From NCBI GenBank assembly GCA_944989445.1, contig CALYLW010000550.1, forward strand, positions 566,362-630,361: a stretch of DNA of 64,000 nucleotides, written 5' to 3'. This DNA is from Ampullaceana balthica. Lineage: Eukaryota; Mollusca; Gastropoda; Lymnaeidae. The notes under the pieces are model-generated. The model saw only the letters and a list, made by a program, of their open reading frames with translations, did no database searches and had not been told where the DNA came from. Shown here one piece after another: positions 34,999-47,962 of this stretch. Position 1 is the stretch's first letter. Every line of letters begins with the position of its first letter. A program made the translations under genes and the position numbers.

Positions 34999-36431
34999 GT
35001 GTATGAACTCACCCCTTTCATGGAGTTCCCCGGTACGTCCAACCCGTCAGACGACCGGGGGTCCCGTAGGCTCAAAGCTGTGGGTGCCACGTAGAGCCCA
35101 AGTCATCGCCGGTGAAAAGGCCCCTTTGTCGCCAGGAAAATATGATTAAGCTCACTAGCCCTTTACGCCGACACCAGACCCTTTTAGGCGGTGCAGGAGA
35201 TATTGCGACAGGGCCATTGTCTCGACCGATCAAGGTTTACACACGCCTGGGCAATAACAAACGCCTGCCTTTAGGATAATTTTTTAAAATTATTTTAACA
35301 CTTTGAAATAAGTGTCACCATTACATCGAAACAACAAAGGACTAGCCGACTAGCCATGTGCGTTTTTTTTCTATAAGAGGTTGCTTGGAGTATGGGCGTC
35401 TTTTGACTTCGACTTTATTTAAAAAGATTAAGAACACGTTTGTTCAAAAGTCATCTCACCTTCACGATACCCTTTCATTTTTTTTTAAGGTACATTTTTT
35501 TTTAAAATGAGTTATTTTTTTGGGAAGGGGTGCACACAAAACGAAAGGAAGGTCATCCATTGCCAGTTTCACGATACATTATCACTCGTGGGAAGGGGTG
35601 TGGGGGACGGGACTTATCACTGAAAGGGTAGCCCAGATGCAGGAGCAACAGCCCAAACAAGAGGTAGGGACGGGCAGTTTACAATAAACTGGAGAAAACC
35701 CCGGCTCCGGGTTTCTATTGCAAGGGAGGGTAATGAAGCAGAATTCCTTGGTTTCTGAAGGTGTCACGCTTGGCTTCACCAAGCGGTGTCTTTCAAGCAT
35801 TTAAAAGAGAAAAAAAAACGCTTTAAAGCGGAGGCCATTGCAAATGATCGGGAAGATTTAGCACTACAGCTTGTCTAGAACTTGGCTCCTACAAAAAAAA
35901 AGTTGTTACGGTGAGTTAGACGGGACAAACACTGTCTCGTGTTACCCGGCAGCCTTTCAGGTGTCTGACGGTACGGAGTCGATTTTCAATGTTTATAGAA
36001 AGATTTAGACGTCTAAAAAAGATATGACTTCTCGACTCCGGAAAATGGAGTCTGAATAAATGATGTTAAGGGAGGCGATAGGATCGGGACAGAACGCTGA
36101 GTGATAACAAGATTAGTGGTAACATCTTTACTCAATAAACACACCCGTTGTGCACGGCCTGTCGTGTCCTGTGTTCGTGGAAGCACGGGGTTACAGTAGC
36201 CAGCTGAAATATGAAGACCTATAATGAAGACATGGTTTCATTATAGTTCGAGCCAAGTGGGCAGGAAACCTACCGAGCAAAACCAGATTAGACACTTCGG
36301 ACTTATATTTCAAAGTAAAATTTTGGTGAACCGCCGCCGACCTCCAGCGTACATTGTTGAATTGGCCGTTTGAAAAGGAGAAGGTGTGTGTGTGTGGGGG
36401 GGGGGCGATACAAATTGGCAGTGCATGTGAT
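34999..36431. other. No gene seen
   Basis: Mixed DNA with a GT then G run at 36384-36406. I examined the GC-richer parts near 35000-35240 and recognise nothing. Confidence 0.4.
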
Positions 36432-36609
36432 CAGGACCGGACTAAGGGAATTGGAGGCCCTAGGCGAAGTAAATTTTGTGGCCTTAAATGTAATAGAAAA
36501 ATAAAATAATAAATATGGAAAGATTCTTGTGCGATGCCCCCACTAATGATGAGACTAATCGGAGGCCCTAGGCGGCTGCCTAGTTTGCCTATTCCTAAAG
36601 CCGGCCTTG
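36432..36609. mobile_element. MITE, about 178 bp, CAGGACCGGACTAAGG ends
   Basis: The left end CAGGACCGGACTAAGG pairs with the right end CCTAAAGCCGGCCTTG (inverted CAAGGCCGGCTTTAGG). GGAGGCCCTAGGCG occurs near both ends. The flanks share ATGTGAT (36425-36431 and 36610-36616), a 7- to 8-bp target duplication compatible with a hAT element. Confidence 0.75.
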
Positions 36610-36826
36610 ATGTGATGAGGCTTGAATTACTTTATGGCTCCCCTACTTCAACAACAAAGTATATACATATATATATATGATGCCACAAGTAGTTGAAGAT
36701 GTTTCACTTCACCAGGCTAATAGCGTCTTGGTGTTACATTGCAAGATTCTGGTTATTAAAATTAGACCATAATCCTGATAACTGTTGGTCATTGTTGTTT
36801 ACCAAAAACAATTTGACAAAGAGAGT

Positions 36827-36828
<2 letters not shown>

Positions 36829-36900
<72 letters not shown>

Positions 36901-36901
36901 A
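36829..36901. repeat. (GA)n microsatellite
   Basis: A GA run with one GG interruption near 36880; both strands read as charged or Leu/Ser frames for that reason. Confidence 0.93.
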
Positions 36902-39900
36902 GGCGTAGATGTTTACATTAAGATCTTTAACATTTGAGGCTGAACTCCTCCAGTACAGAGCAGATGGTACTTTACACGTCACGTGACTTGACAAGAGTTG
37001 GACTTTCAGGCTAAATCCGGCCAGTATCCCAGCAAGACGCGCATCAATCATCACCATGCATAACAGGCCGCGCATCATTGCACCCCGAAGCCGGTGGCTC
37101 TGGGCTGGAATGCGCATCCGTCAAGACAGGTCTGCACCGGTCGAACTCGGTAGGTGTACGTGCCAAAATACGCAGAGCCGTGAGACCGCTGTGGACTTGT
37201 ACAAGGAAGATGGCAGCATATTTTTAACTTTTTATTTTTATTTTTAAGAAAGAAAAAAAAGTACACGCATCAGATTATCAGCCACGTTTAATGATAGACC
37301 AACATTACCAGAGAGAGCAAGAACCATCCGTAAGACAACTGTACATTCGAAGGCCTAAATTATTATTTTTTTAGTAATACAATACAATTAATTTCAGCTG
37401 TTTCGTATCTATTAGTTTCTTAGCGTCAAAGATAACCAAATGAAGGACTTGAAGATTTAAGTCCACAGAGCAGATAAGTCTTCAACCTTCTCATTTTAAA
37501 TTATCGACATTTTTGAAAACGTGTGAACAAAAATTAAAGAAAAATTTGAAAACTTTTTTTTATTATTTTATAGAGTTTTTGAACATCAGAGCTCAACGAG
37601 CATGGTAGTCTAGCACTAGCATGTACAGTAGCACAATAGAAGAAAGCATTCATTCATTCAAAGTATTTTTTTTTAAACTTCGTTATTTACTTATTTTCCA
37701 TCGTTGATTTATTCGGACACGAAAAATGGACGCCCCTTTCCTCCACCTTAGCCCCCCCCCCAACAATCCAAGAGGTCAAAATAAGATGACCAATGTACGT
37801 ACGACCGATGCTTCACTTCGTTCACGCTGCGTCTTTAAAAGCCTTCTGAAGACTAGGGTCCTCGACATTCCCATATTCATGGCTCTTTAGCCTTAATATT
37901 ACAAAACCATACACAGGGTTTTAAAAATTTATTGAGCTGATACACTAGTGGCACCACGGAACAATGGGGCATTTGGAATGCAGATTCAGCGAGTAACAAG
38001 ACCTTCAAAAAACAAACTTGAAATTCGGGCAAAACCCTGAAACTGAACGAGATAGAAACAGAGATTCGGACACAACGTTAATTAGATTCAAGACTTCTGT
38101 TAAAACAATGTAATTTTTATAACCGGAAGACCGGTTACATTCCTTGGCGACAGAAGTGGTGATGGCGATGATGGGGAAGCGAAACAACTTTACAACAGGA
38201 AGCTGTTTTTAAGTCCACGGCGCACATAGCGTTATTGTGGCAGTGTCAAGCTGTTCGTCCAACATCATTTTCTTTTAGAACAAAAACAACACAAACCATC
38301 TGACGTTGGTCGGCAATACTATCACTCCGGTAAAGGATGAAAAGAATTCCTGGGCGGACCACCGCCCCTTTTCCATGCAACCCATGTCCACGCCCCTGGT
38401 TGTGTTGTACCGTAAGATTTTTTTTTAGATGATGCCCCGTGATGTGTTCATCTCACAAAAAATTTTTAGGACGCCAAAAAAAGATGCACTTGTCCACGGT
38501 GGCGTTCCTGTATTTTATTTAAACAACTATAATTTCTTTGACATATGGCCGCGGGCGCCCTGCATTTGTTTACGCGCCCACATCCTCCGGGGGCGCATTA
38601 TTATTTCACCCTCTTCAGTTTTCCACAAACATTAATTTCTGTTTTGTGTTGGCCTCCCCTTGGCCCCCGAGTGGCAGGCGAAGAACGCCATCCCCGCTGA
38701 GGGCCAGACAAAGGCAAAAACTCCGGATAGACAAACTTGAAATACTTGCCCCATGTAACCGACACATTGAAGCTTTGAAAAGGAATCAGCGATAGTTTAG
38801 ATTGTGGGTAATTCTAAATTCAAAAGTAGCTGTATTTGAATGAAACCGGAGTTATGCTTCATAAACAGTAAAATAATTTGTAATTTAAAAAAAAATTAAA
38901 ATGTTCATATATTGAACATAAGAGAAATTTAAGAGCAATGTGTAATAATGAATTTGTATATATATAAAAGAAATGAAACAATTTTTTTAAACGACAAATT
39001 CTTTAAAAATAAATAAAAATGTGTACAATTTAAAAAATATATTAAAAATGGCTGGGAATTGTTTAATGTACAAACGAGTTTTTTTTTAAAGTTCATTGTG
39101 TGATTCAAAGATTTATTTATTTTTTGCACCTCAAAAAAATATTAAAATGATCGATGTGATTATAAGCTTTTATCTATTTAAATACAAATATGTCTCCAGC
39201 TATTCAATATATTCTTGAAGCAGGGATATTTATCCCCATCAAAAGAATCTTTTTTTTTATTCTCCCAAAATTTTAATCACATCGTATGTACCGATCCCTT
39301 TGTTATCACCACCCGATACCTAGAAGTCGTACTTCTCATTTCCCGGGATAAAAAGTTATGGTTCGGATTAAAACGTATGTCAAATACATCCGAGATTTCA
39401 TCCGCCAACACCTGTTTCCACAATTGTACATCTGCAATGCCTGATGTCGTTGGGGGGTTAGTTAAAAGATTTAAAGAACCTCGATTCCCCTAAAAAAAAA
39501 CCCACGCAGACGATAATGATCACACAAAAAAAAATTAGCATAACGAAGTAGTCGCGATAAAGGGGATCTGCTCGGCTGGCTAGCTCCGCAGTCTGTGAGC
39601 CATCCATCATCGATGACTTTTGCTTATCTGTGGGAATTATTCGGGGGACTCGGCATCGTCATCAACAAACAAACTGCGTAAACTCGATTGTAAAAAAAAT
39701 ATTCTTGAGCTGCTTAGATCTAACATTAACTAATCGCATTGCTTTAATTCGATTTACGCACAGCCACACAGATAGATTTGTTTTGTTCTTTTTTAATTAA
39801 AAAAATCAATCCCTCTCTATTTTTTTCTACTTCAGGATTCACAAAACATAATGGAGTCTTTCTCTTCATCTTTAACGCACAATTCAAATTGCATACGTAC

Positions 39901-42900
39901 GGCTGGTAGCCACTGAGTTTTGCCGTATTTTTTGGGGTAAAAAAATAATAAATGTATGTTCAAAGGGAGGTAATACGTAATAATATTTTAATATATAAAT
40001 ACATAGTTATTTCCCTTATGATAATTTAGGAGTGTGTAAATCTACCAAACCCTGAAGCAAGGACACATTCATGATATCGATTGCAAACAAAAAAATAATA
40101 CATTTTTATTTTTTAAAAATCTAAACAATCTCACAAACGACAATTCTTCGTGAAATGAGTAAAGCTCCATTCCTTAAATCGGTTCTCCTATTTTGCCCTC
40201 CACGCTTTAAAATAATTGAAATAATCACATATATTTTAACATGGTAGTGTAAGATTATTCATGTTTGATTTCTTTTTTAAAAAATTACTATATCTATTTT
40301 GTGTTTTAAAGAAACAGAAAATAGTGTCATTCATTTGGATTCATATTTTACCTCATATTTTATAATTAAAAACGTTTATGTTTGACGAACTCCTCAAACA
40401 TTTAAGAGGTGTAAATACAATGTTTAAATAAATAAAGCATCATTACAAGCTTGTATCAAATATGTTAAATCTAAGCTATAAAAATTAAGTATTTTTAATA
40501 CTTATTCATGCTGAGATTTTCATATAGATTTTAAACAGTTTCGATTCCGTGGGCAATATACAACAATTCAACAGAACAGAAGATCTATAAAACTCCCGGG
40601 GGGGGGGAGAAAAATATATATACAATTATAATAATTACACAATGATCTGTCTAATACTATCAATAAATAAAGAAGATTTCAAACATGACTCCCGATACAA
40701 ATAATATGGTGTAATTTTATTGTATTTTTAAAATTTATTTTGATTTTAATATTTTTAATATATATTTTTTTAAGGAATTAATTTTTTAACACGAAAAATT
40801 ATCTTCACATTATATTGTCAATGTTTTTAGCTTCCAAGAACGAATTGTGACATGAAATCGAGAATGGCAAGCCAGAAATAATTGACGCCACCGAGAGGAA
40901 GTAATTGATAGTTTCTGCTCCAAGAGTTCACTCTCCTGTTGTCATGGTCCCTGAATGAATGTAACAAAAGTTAATAAATCACACACCATACAGATTTTGG
41001 CATAGAAGGTTAAAACGGAATCATAACTTGACAATGATTACATGTTCAGTGCTATCATGAACAGGTTCAACTGCAAGAACGATATCGCGCAACTAGGTTT
41101 TAGGTATGGAACTATAAACAAACCGGTATATTTAAATACAACGACTTAAAATTCAAAGCCATAATATCATAAAGACCGTGTCCACAATAAGAGTGGAGTA
41201 GCGCTTGTTTCCTGCTGGAGTTTACCCAGAAAAAAGACGTTCACTAAACAAACAATGTTAAGGAAATATTCTCTTTGAAATGAGTGTCAGTCAAAAGTTT
41301 GAATGGTTTAAAGTTGTTTTCTCACAATAAGATTTCTCTTACTACATTTTTTTTAAAAAAACAATTCCTAACAAGTTTTTTTTTAAATGGCATACATTTT
41401 TTTTTAAATTTAACATTTTTAAAAAAAAATATTACAAATTATTTTACTTTGGTGAATGATTTCACACAAATCTTCTCTCTTTTTTTTTCTTTGTTTGTTT
41501 TTGTTTTGCTTGTTTTATCCAATACGATTTCTCGTACCATATCATTTTAAATTCAGAGGGTTGCAGGGTTCAAATGTTTGAGGGTCAATCACACCGTTTT
41601 ACCGTCACTCTGATTACCTTTTTACCACTCCTCCCTCCCCCTTCAACCTTTCCGCACGCCCATCCCAAAGTAAGGGTTCTAGACTTCTAACGCATAGAGC
41701 CACAAACGGTGTCTTTTTGGGGGGGGGGATCTGTGTAAGAAATGACATACTGATCGTGTATCAACTTTAACCTCTATGGCATCGGTTTTGAATTTGTTTG
41801 CATCTCTCTTAATGAAAATTTAGCCGTCATTTTTTTTTCAATGGCATTTCGATTTTCATGCAACGTGAGATGATTTCGGTGGAACAGTAATTACAACATT
41901 TTGATGATGTCATTCAATTCTTACGTAGTTCAGAGAACGAGAGATTTTTTTTAAATAAAAAAGGCATGCTGGTCACGTGATTGACCTCTCTGCATTAAAG
42001 AAATCCTATGGTAAATAACCACACACAAAAATGCATGGAGATGACAGTATTTTAGCGTTACTTTTTTTATAAATTTTTTATCTATTTGAGACCCTTCACT
42101 CAGATTAAAAAATTTAAATTTAAAAAAAATAATAATTTTTTTCTCCTCAAATAAATGAAATCTTATTAAAACTTACAATTATTTCTTGAACAATTGTATT
42201 TATATTTCTTTCAACTTAAATATGAACGTATTTTGAACATATTTTTTAAAAAAGGGTCAGTCATCACTAAACCCAGAACCCTCCTTCTAATTTATCACAT
42301 GGCATAAACACGCACCTCTCATTACCTTCCTTATTTTATCCACCCCGCCCCCCCCCCTACTCACACACCCGAAAAATACCGTTTATCTCTTGCTATTTTC
42401 AGCCCACATCCTAGTAGACACACACACGCCCCTCCCCCACCCTCCCTCCCTCCCACACCTACCCCCCCGAAGCACCCATGTACCCCCTCTTAATAGTCAA
42501 CGACTAGTACAGCAGATTGTGACTTAGACTTCAGTCAGATACACACGCGCATGAAACTCGAAACCGCTGGGGCCTGCCTTAATCATCGGGCGCTCACCTT
42601 CCGACCCCCTGACGTCGCTCGCGGCAGCTGTTTTCCTGATATTTCGTGTTTCAACTTCGGCCAAAAACCCGCTGCTGCTGCTGTACTCACGAGGCGGGGT
42701 GGGTGGGGGAGAGGTGGAGGAGGGGAGCCCTAGGTAAAGGCGGGGGGGGGAGGACAGACAGATGGGGGTAAAATAACAAGGGGCTTATGTGTAATGTTTT
42801 CGCCGAGGTGTAGGCTAGGAGCAAACTAAAATAATCCATGGTACAGCTACTGCCGAGTTGGGGATGATGGAAGCTGATCTTCTTCGGCTAGTTCTTTTTT

Positions 42901-43024
42901 TCTGTTCTTCTTCTTCCTTCAGTCTCAGTCAATGGTGCTCTTATCTGCACTATTAACACGGGGCTTCCAGAGTCACTGAAGCCTTGCGGTCCGTGGCGTG
43001 GTAATAGTCTCATTTTTTAATATA
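36902..43024. other. 6 kb without recognised genes
   Basis: Mostly AT-rich with many T and A runs. 40597-40607 and 41719-41728 are poly-G; 42345-42480 is C-rich. 42550-42740 is a short GC-rich patch. The frames at 39215-39493 and 38429-38795 show no family motif known to me. Confidence 0.5.
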
Positions 43025-43173
43025 TTTTTTGGTCTCATAACCTCGTGGTCGTAGGGGGTTCTAATATTTCCATTAGAACTTCCTCGGGTCTTGGCAGACC
43101 TTGGCGGCGCCCATCTCATCTCCAGGTCAGCGGAGGACTTTTTAGCGATAGTCATTCGTCAACATTTTTATTG
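43025..43173 (-). repeat. Retroelement-like tail, inverted partner of 47168-47315
   Basis: Read on the minus strand: AATAAAAATGTTGACGAATG, GATGGGCGCCGCCAAGG, GAAGTTCTAATGG, then CCCTACGACCACGAGGTTAT. The plus strand at 47168-47315 has the same string of words with about 80% identity by eye. I take it as a dispersed retroelement piece; its family is unknown to me. The 69-bp array begins where this match ends. Confidence 0.65.
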
Positions 43174-43950
43174 TGGCTTTAACGTGGGCTCATTATGTAT
43201 GTCTTTATTGTTGGCTTGCGGAAATGGACGTTGTGCCAACAAGACTTTTGGTAATATCAGGCTCATATGTATGTTATTGTTGGCTTGCGGAACTTGACGT
43301 TGTGTCAACAAGACTTTTGGTAATATCAGGCTCATATGTATGTTATTGTTGGCTTGAGGAACTGGACGTTGTGTCAACAAGACTTTTGGTAATATCAGGC
43401 TCATATGTATGTTATTGTTGGCTTGCGAAACTGGACGTTGTGTCAACAAGACTTTTGGTAATATCAGGTTCATTATGTATATCTTTATTGTTGACTTGCG
43501 GAACTGGACGTTGTGTCAACAAGACTTTTGGTAATATCAGGCTCATATGTATGTTATTGTTGGCTTGAGGAACTGGACGTTGTGTCAACAAGACTTTTGG
43601 TAATATCAGGCTCATATGTATGTTATTGTTGGCTTGCGAAACTGGACGTTGTGTCAACAAGACTTTTGGTAATATCAGGTTCATTATGTATATCTTTATT
43701 GTTGACTTGCGGAACTGGACGTTGTGTCAACAAGACTTTGGTAATATCAGGCTCATTATGTATGTTATTGTTGGCTTGCGGAACTGGACGTATATGTCAA
43801 CAAGACTTTTGGTAATATCAGGCTCATTATGTATGTTATTGTTGGCTTGCGGAACTGGACGTATATGTCAACAAGACTTTTGGTAATATCGGGCTCATTA
43901 TGTATGTTATTGTTGGCTTGCGGAACTGGACGTATATGTCAACAAGGTTT
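43174..43950. repeat. 69-bp minisatellite, about 11 copies, with 211-bp higher order
   Basis: Units contain GTTATTGTTGGCTTGCGGAA, CTGGACGTTGTGTCAACAAG and ACTTTTGGTAATATCAGGCT. Most are 69 bp. A longer type with TCATTATGTATATCTTTATT recurs at about 43467 and 43678, giving a 3-unit, 211-bp higher-order repeat. The last three units carry CGTATATGTC in place of CGTTGTGTC. Both strands have stop-free frames of 88-131 codons that I read as by-products. Confidence 0.92.
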
Positions 43951-45110
43951 TTGCTAAATATTATATGCAGAATTAGATGTGCAATTTCTCCGGTTTCCCA
44001 GCAAGGGGTCCAAAGTTATCATTAGTTTAAATTTTGAATTAAGCACACGCCTACGTTAATTGGAAGCGATGTCGGAAATCTGTTTTTCTAGCATTTGATA
44101 AGAAAATTATTGTTTTTCATGGTTCAAATGAGAATTAAGAACATTCGTTCTCCCACTGCATGAAAATCCCTGAATCCAAATAAAGGTGTAAGCTCGAGGA
44201 TACGAATTTGAACTCCGGGTTTAACTTTTAAATTAAATGAAAAAGAAGAAAAAAACTGATTCAGGATTATTTGAAACGACTTAAACATTGGCGCTTCAAT
44301 TTCAATAATTTTTTTAAATTTATAAATTTATGCAAACAAGACTGTTACTGTTCGCTCCAGGAATTTGTAATTAAATGTTACCTGATCGTGCAACTTTATT
44401 TGTTTTAAATCAACGCTCATTTAAAATAGTTCCTTTACATGTTTAGATTTCTTGAAGAGCAGCCCGCCCGCTAAGGAGTATTTCAATGTGATCTCCTGCA
44501 CATTATGTTTGCCCAGTCCCTGTTTTAATAGGTGCTTTGAACGCTAGTTAGCACCTACGCTGAGTAAACCATCGCCTTCCAGTGTGCATAGCGGTGCCAT
44601 ACTTTAGTGAATGGTGTTGTGTGGCCGTATTATGTGACGGGGCAGATTGCAAACAATGTCATAGAATGATTGTCGTTTTCCACGTTCTCTCTTTCTCACA
44701 GCCAATGAAAAGGCGTGACGGACAGATTTACCTCCTGGCAGACATCATAAGGTCTGTCTGCTACTAAGTAAATTCAGATTTAGACCATGCTAAAGATTTT
44801 ACAGTTGTACTGACCAGTAATTGATAACTGATTTTCGCTTTTCGGCTTTAAAATACACACAAGACACACGTACGAATGTTACATATTAATTGCGTGCTGT
44901 ATTTCAATAATTTTATCTAAAGATTTAAATCTGCAGATTTTAAATAAAAACATATGCAAAGTGAATAGTATAGACTGAATTAACACTAACAAAAATGTAA
45001 AAATAATGAATTAACACAAATAAATATGTAAATAGACTGGATTAACACAAATAAATATGCAAATATTTTTTTTTGTAAAGAAATGTCGACAACTAACATT
45101 CTGGATAATT
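43951..45110. other. No gene seen
   Basis: AT-rich. 44965-45065 has a loose repeat of GAATTAACACAAATAAATAT. No gene recognised. Confidence 0.45.
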
Positions 45111-45182
45111 AAATTAGGACGCAATACTCTTCTGTAAAGAATGAGCGTTTATAATAGATAAGATAATATAGTATAAGGCATA
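45111..45182 (+). repeat. Second copy of the GATAA-tailed repeat
   Basis: TTAGGACGCAATACTCTTCT, then GTAAAGAATGAGCGTTTA and AGATAAGATAATATAG. It parallels 1-85 at the left edge of the window. It abuts the hAT MITE at 45195. Confidence 0.6.
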
Positions 45183-45194
45183 AGGTATTAAAAC

Positions 45195-45617
45195 TAGGAC
45201 TGTGGAAATAAACGAATCCTTTCAAAATTTTAATCAATGAAAATTAATTTGATCGATTTAATTTATATTAAATTTGATTTAAATTTAAGAAAATATTTAT
45301 GATATTTTTTACATCGAATTTTTTTGTTGTTACATAAATACTTTTCCCTCGTATTATTATTATTTATTCAGAAATGCATACGTAAACAAAAAGGTTTTTC
45401 TTCCTTATTTCGAAATTCATGCATAGCAGAACGAATTTGCTGTGTTACCTCAAAAAATTTGGGAGCCAAGGAATTACTGCGACTTAAACGAATTCGCGAA
45501 CTAATGAATCGTGAATTAACGGGAACTTTATATGCGTTACACAAATATAATTAATCGAAATTAATCGATTAAATTTTTTCACGATTAATCGAACAAAAAA
45601 TAATCAGTAACACCCTT
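45195..45617. mobile_element. hAT-type MITE, about 423 bp (family A, copy 2)
   Basis: The left end TAGGACTGTGGAAATAAACG corresponds to TATGGCTTCGGAAATTAACG in copy 1 at 16138. The right end ATCAGTAACACCCTT corresponds to ATCAGTACCAGCCCTA. The flanks ATTAAAAC (45187-45194) and AATAAAAC (45618-45625) agree at 7 of 8 bases. It shares the internal GGTTTTTCTTCC, AATTTGGGAGCCA and AATTAATCG blocks. A frame of 76 codons crosses it but is not conserved in copy 1. Confidence 0.78.
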
Positions 45618-46160
45618 AATAAAACGTTTTAAAAACAAGTTTAATATATTGAAGTCTCCCATTTTAGAATATTTTAATCATGAATTTAAACTTCTGTCAA
45701 AACTATTGTGTGTTACGCGAGGCTCCGTCAAAGTGAACTTCAACTCCTTGAATGAATGTACTTTTGAAAACATCTGGTATCAATAATCTGGGAACCACTA
45801 CTGAGCGTGTTTTATTAGCATGCGCATCATTTTAAAGTGTTGGGCAAACTCATTAGTCAAAACAGAAAAAAAAATCATCAGGGATTTTCCGACCACTGAC
45901 CACTGCCATTATATTTTATATATTCGGCCATGTTCCCGAATCCGCAAATGTGAAAGAAGCCATCGAATGCAGCCAGACAGGGTATTTATTTACGAAACGA
46001 ACTGAGGTGCATGTGCCTAATAATAGAAGTCAGCCCCATGAAAAGTCTCTTCAGGAAGGATAAACATTGTATTGTTGAAGAGGAAGATTACCGGAAGTCA
46101 AATGGGCCAAGATATCAACGTAATCTTTGAGACTCCGGTACCGGGTTGTAGGCCAAACCA
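45618..46160. other. No gene seen
   Basis: Ordinary AT-rich DNA; nothing recognised. Confidence 0.4.
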
Positions 46161-46164
46161 GGGA

Positions 46165-46212
46165 TCTCCAAATTACGGCCCGTGGGCCAGACACTAACTG
46201 GGGTCCTTAACG
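46165..46212 (+). mobile_element. hAT-like left terminus only
   Basis: CAGGGATCTCCAAATTACGG followed by CCCGTGGGCCAGACAC has the form of a common animal hAT end. No inverted partner or 8-bp duplication was found nearby; GTTGAGAACCCATG at about 46646 is only loosely similar to a hAT right end. Confidence 0.45.
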
Positions 46213-46225
46213 CGGAACTCTGGTG

Positions 46226-46385
46226 CCCGGCAGATGTCTGACCAACGCCGCACAGCAGTTTAGAATTACAGAACATTTTGATAAGGATAATATAATATAT
46301 GTGATGATTGCTGAGAAAATGTTCACGCGTATTGTATTATTGTGCACACGGACCAACGAACCTTACAGTAGGGAACATTGGTGCA
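46226..46385 (+). mobile_element. hAT-like MITE, CAGTGTTCCC family (copy 3)
   Basis: It has CGGCAGATGTCTGACCAACG, GCACACGGACCAACGAACC and the right end GGGAACATTG, as in the copies at 24632 and 48434. The left terminus is missing or rearranged, apparently where the neighbouring hAT-like end lies. Confidence 0.65.
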
Positions 46386-47167
46386 CGGATGTCAGTAGTG
46401 AATATGGAACCAGACGATAATCAACCAACAAGCCAAAATAAGGCTAATTTATCCAAATTCAATTCTTTTAAAAATAATGATAATGTATTTAAATTCTTCA
46501 TTAACAATTTGGTAATTTAATACCTTTTTTAAGCGGAAAAAGGATATGTACAGTGTGGATTTGATCCGTTGTTGTTTAAAATGTTTAACCTCAGGTAAGC
46601 CTCCTACAGTATCTGAAGAACCGACCCACCCCACCTCTTTAAAGGGGTTGAGAACCCATGAGCTAAATTGATTAACATCTACCTGAAACTTTGAGTCTGT
46701 GGGGAAGAGGCGGAAAGGTTGGGGGGTAGTAGGGGGCAAACGGATTAAGGAATATAGTCACATCTTTTATATCACTGGCTTGATTAAAACCTTGTTTTCA
46801 ACATACTATCCTTACCATAAACAACCATTCACCTAACACAAGAAACGCCGCACATGCGACTGTACGCATGACAGTGAAGAAAGTACGAGGAGCATTTTTC
46901 CTAAAGCGGCCCACGATACGATCAGAGATTTTAACTTAAACAACGGAGGGAGCTTTCTTTCTTTCTTTTAACAGGGAAAACATCTAAGACGTTTAAGTTA
47001 AAGTTATTGTTAACAGTCTGGTCTGTAGGGGCAAGCGGTACGTTATAAAACCTCAAGCATGCAATTATGAGTTTTTGAAATGAGATCCACCTCCTCTGAC
47101 ATGCAAATACAATAATTATCATCTACTATAGTCTGGACTCTGGACTATAGTCACGTTTAGCCAGAAT
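46386..47167. other. No gene seen
   Basis: AT-rich DNA; nothing recognised. Confidence 0.4.
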
Positions 47168-47315
47168 AAAAATGTTGATTAATGACTATTGCCAAACGAT
47201 GACTTGGAGAGAAGATGGGCGCCGCAAAGTCTACCAAGCCCCGAGAAAGTTCTAATGAATGGAAACATTGGAACCCGCTACGACCACGAAGTCATGGGAC
47301 ACACACACAAAAAAA
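47168..47315 (+). repeat. Retroelement-like tail, inverted partner of 43025-43173
   Basis: Carries AATAAAAATGTTGATTAATG, AGATGGGCGCCGCAAAG, GAAAGTTCTAATG and GCTACGACCACGAAGTCAT in the order seen on the minus strand at 43025-43173. No minisatellite is attached to this copy. Confidence 0.65.
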
Positions 47316-47718
47316 GAATAGTCTGGACCGTCGTTACAAAGCCAACCAAAGAAGGAGCCGTTAGAGTTTTAATTCATTTGATTGAAGTCGTTTTGAAACC
47401 CCCCCCCTCCCCCAATCTAGTGCGCACAAGGATAAATCATGATTTTTTTCAGACCCTGAGCAGGCCATATTCAGCTGTCCATGTGCGAATAGGGTTGACA
47501 TGCGTCCCGATATATCGAGACCTTCACCGGTATGGACCTTCTTGTCCCGACATCCCGACAAGACCCAATTTTGTCCAGATTTCGCGAACATATTGTTACG
47601 AGCTTTGCTCGGGTACTGAAGTATCTACAAGCTAAATGCATGGGGTTTTATAAATACGTTAAAGGGGGGAACAAAACTTGCTTGAAAATGTGAAATCATC
47701 CGATAAATATGGTGCACA
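47316..47718. other. No gene seen
   Basis: Mixed DNA, with a CCCGACATCCCGACAAGACC stretch near 47553. No domain recognised in the frames crossing it. Confidence 0.4.
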
Positions 47719-47962
47719 GACTACTTCTGTACCCACTATTTCTGTACCAACTACTTCTGTACCCACTACTTATGTACCAACTACTTATGTACCAACTACT
47801 TCTGTACAAACTACTTCTGTACCAACTACTTCTGTACCAACTACTTCTGTACCAACTACTTCTGTACCCACTACTTATGTACCAACTACTTATGTACCAA
47901 CTACTTCTGTACCAACTACTTCTGTACCAACTACTTCTGTACCAACTACTTCTGTACCAACT
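47719..47962 (+). repeat. 15-bp minisatellite, about 16 copies
   Basis: The unit is CTACTTCTGTACCAA, with ACTTATGTACC variants in two matching pairs, suggesting a block of about 105 to 120 bp was duplicated. In frame it reads pentapeptides of the SVPTT/YVPTT kind. A 112-codon plus frame includes it, but there is no signal peptide or downstream domain, so I do not call a protein. Confidence 0.92.

Noticed and set aside
45324..45554. 76-codon frame inside the 45195 MITE as a transposase piece
   Set aside because: The frame is broken in the other copy at 16138 and contains no hAT motif.
46165..46660. Complete hAT element from CAGGGATCTCC to GTTGAGAACCCATG
   Set aside because: The ends do not pair well and the flanks show no 8-bp duplication. 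Only the left end is reported.
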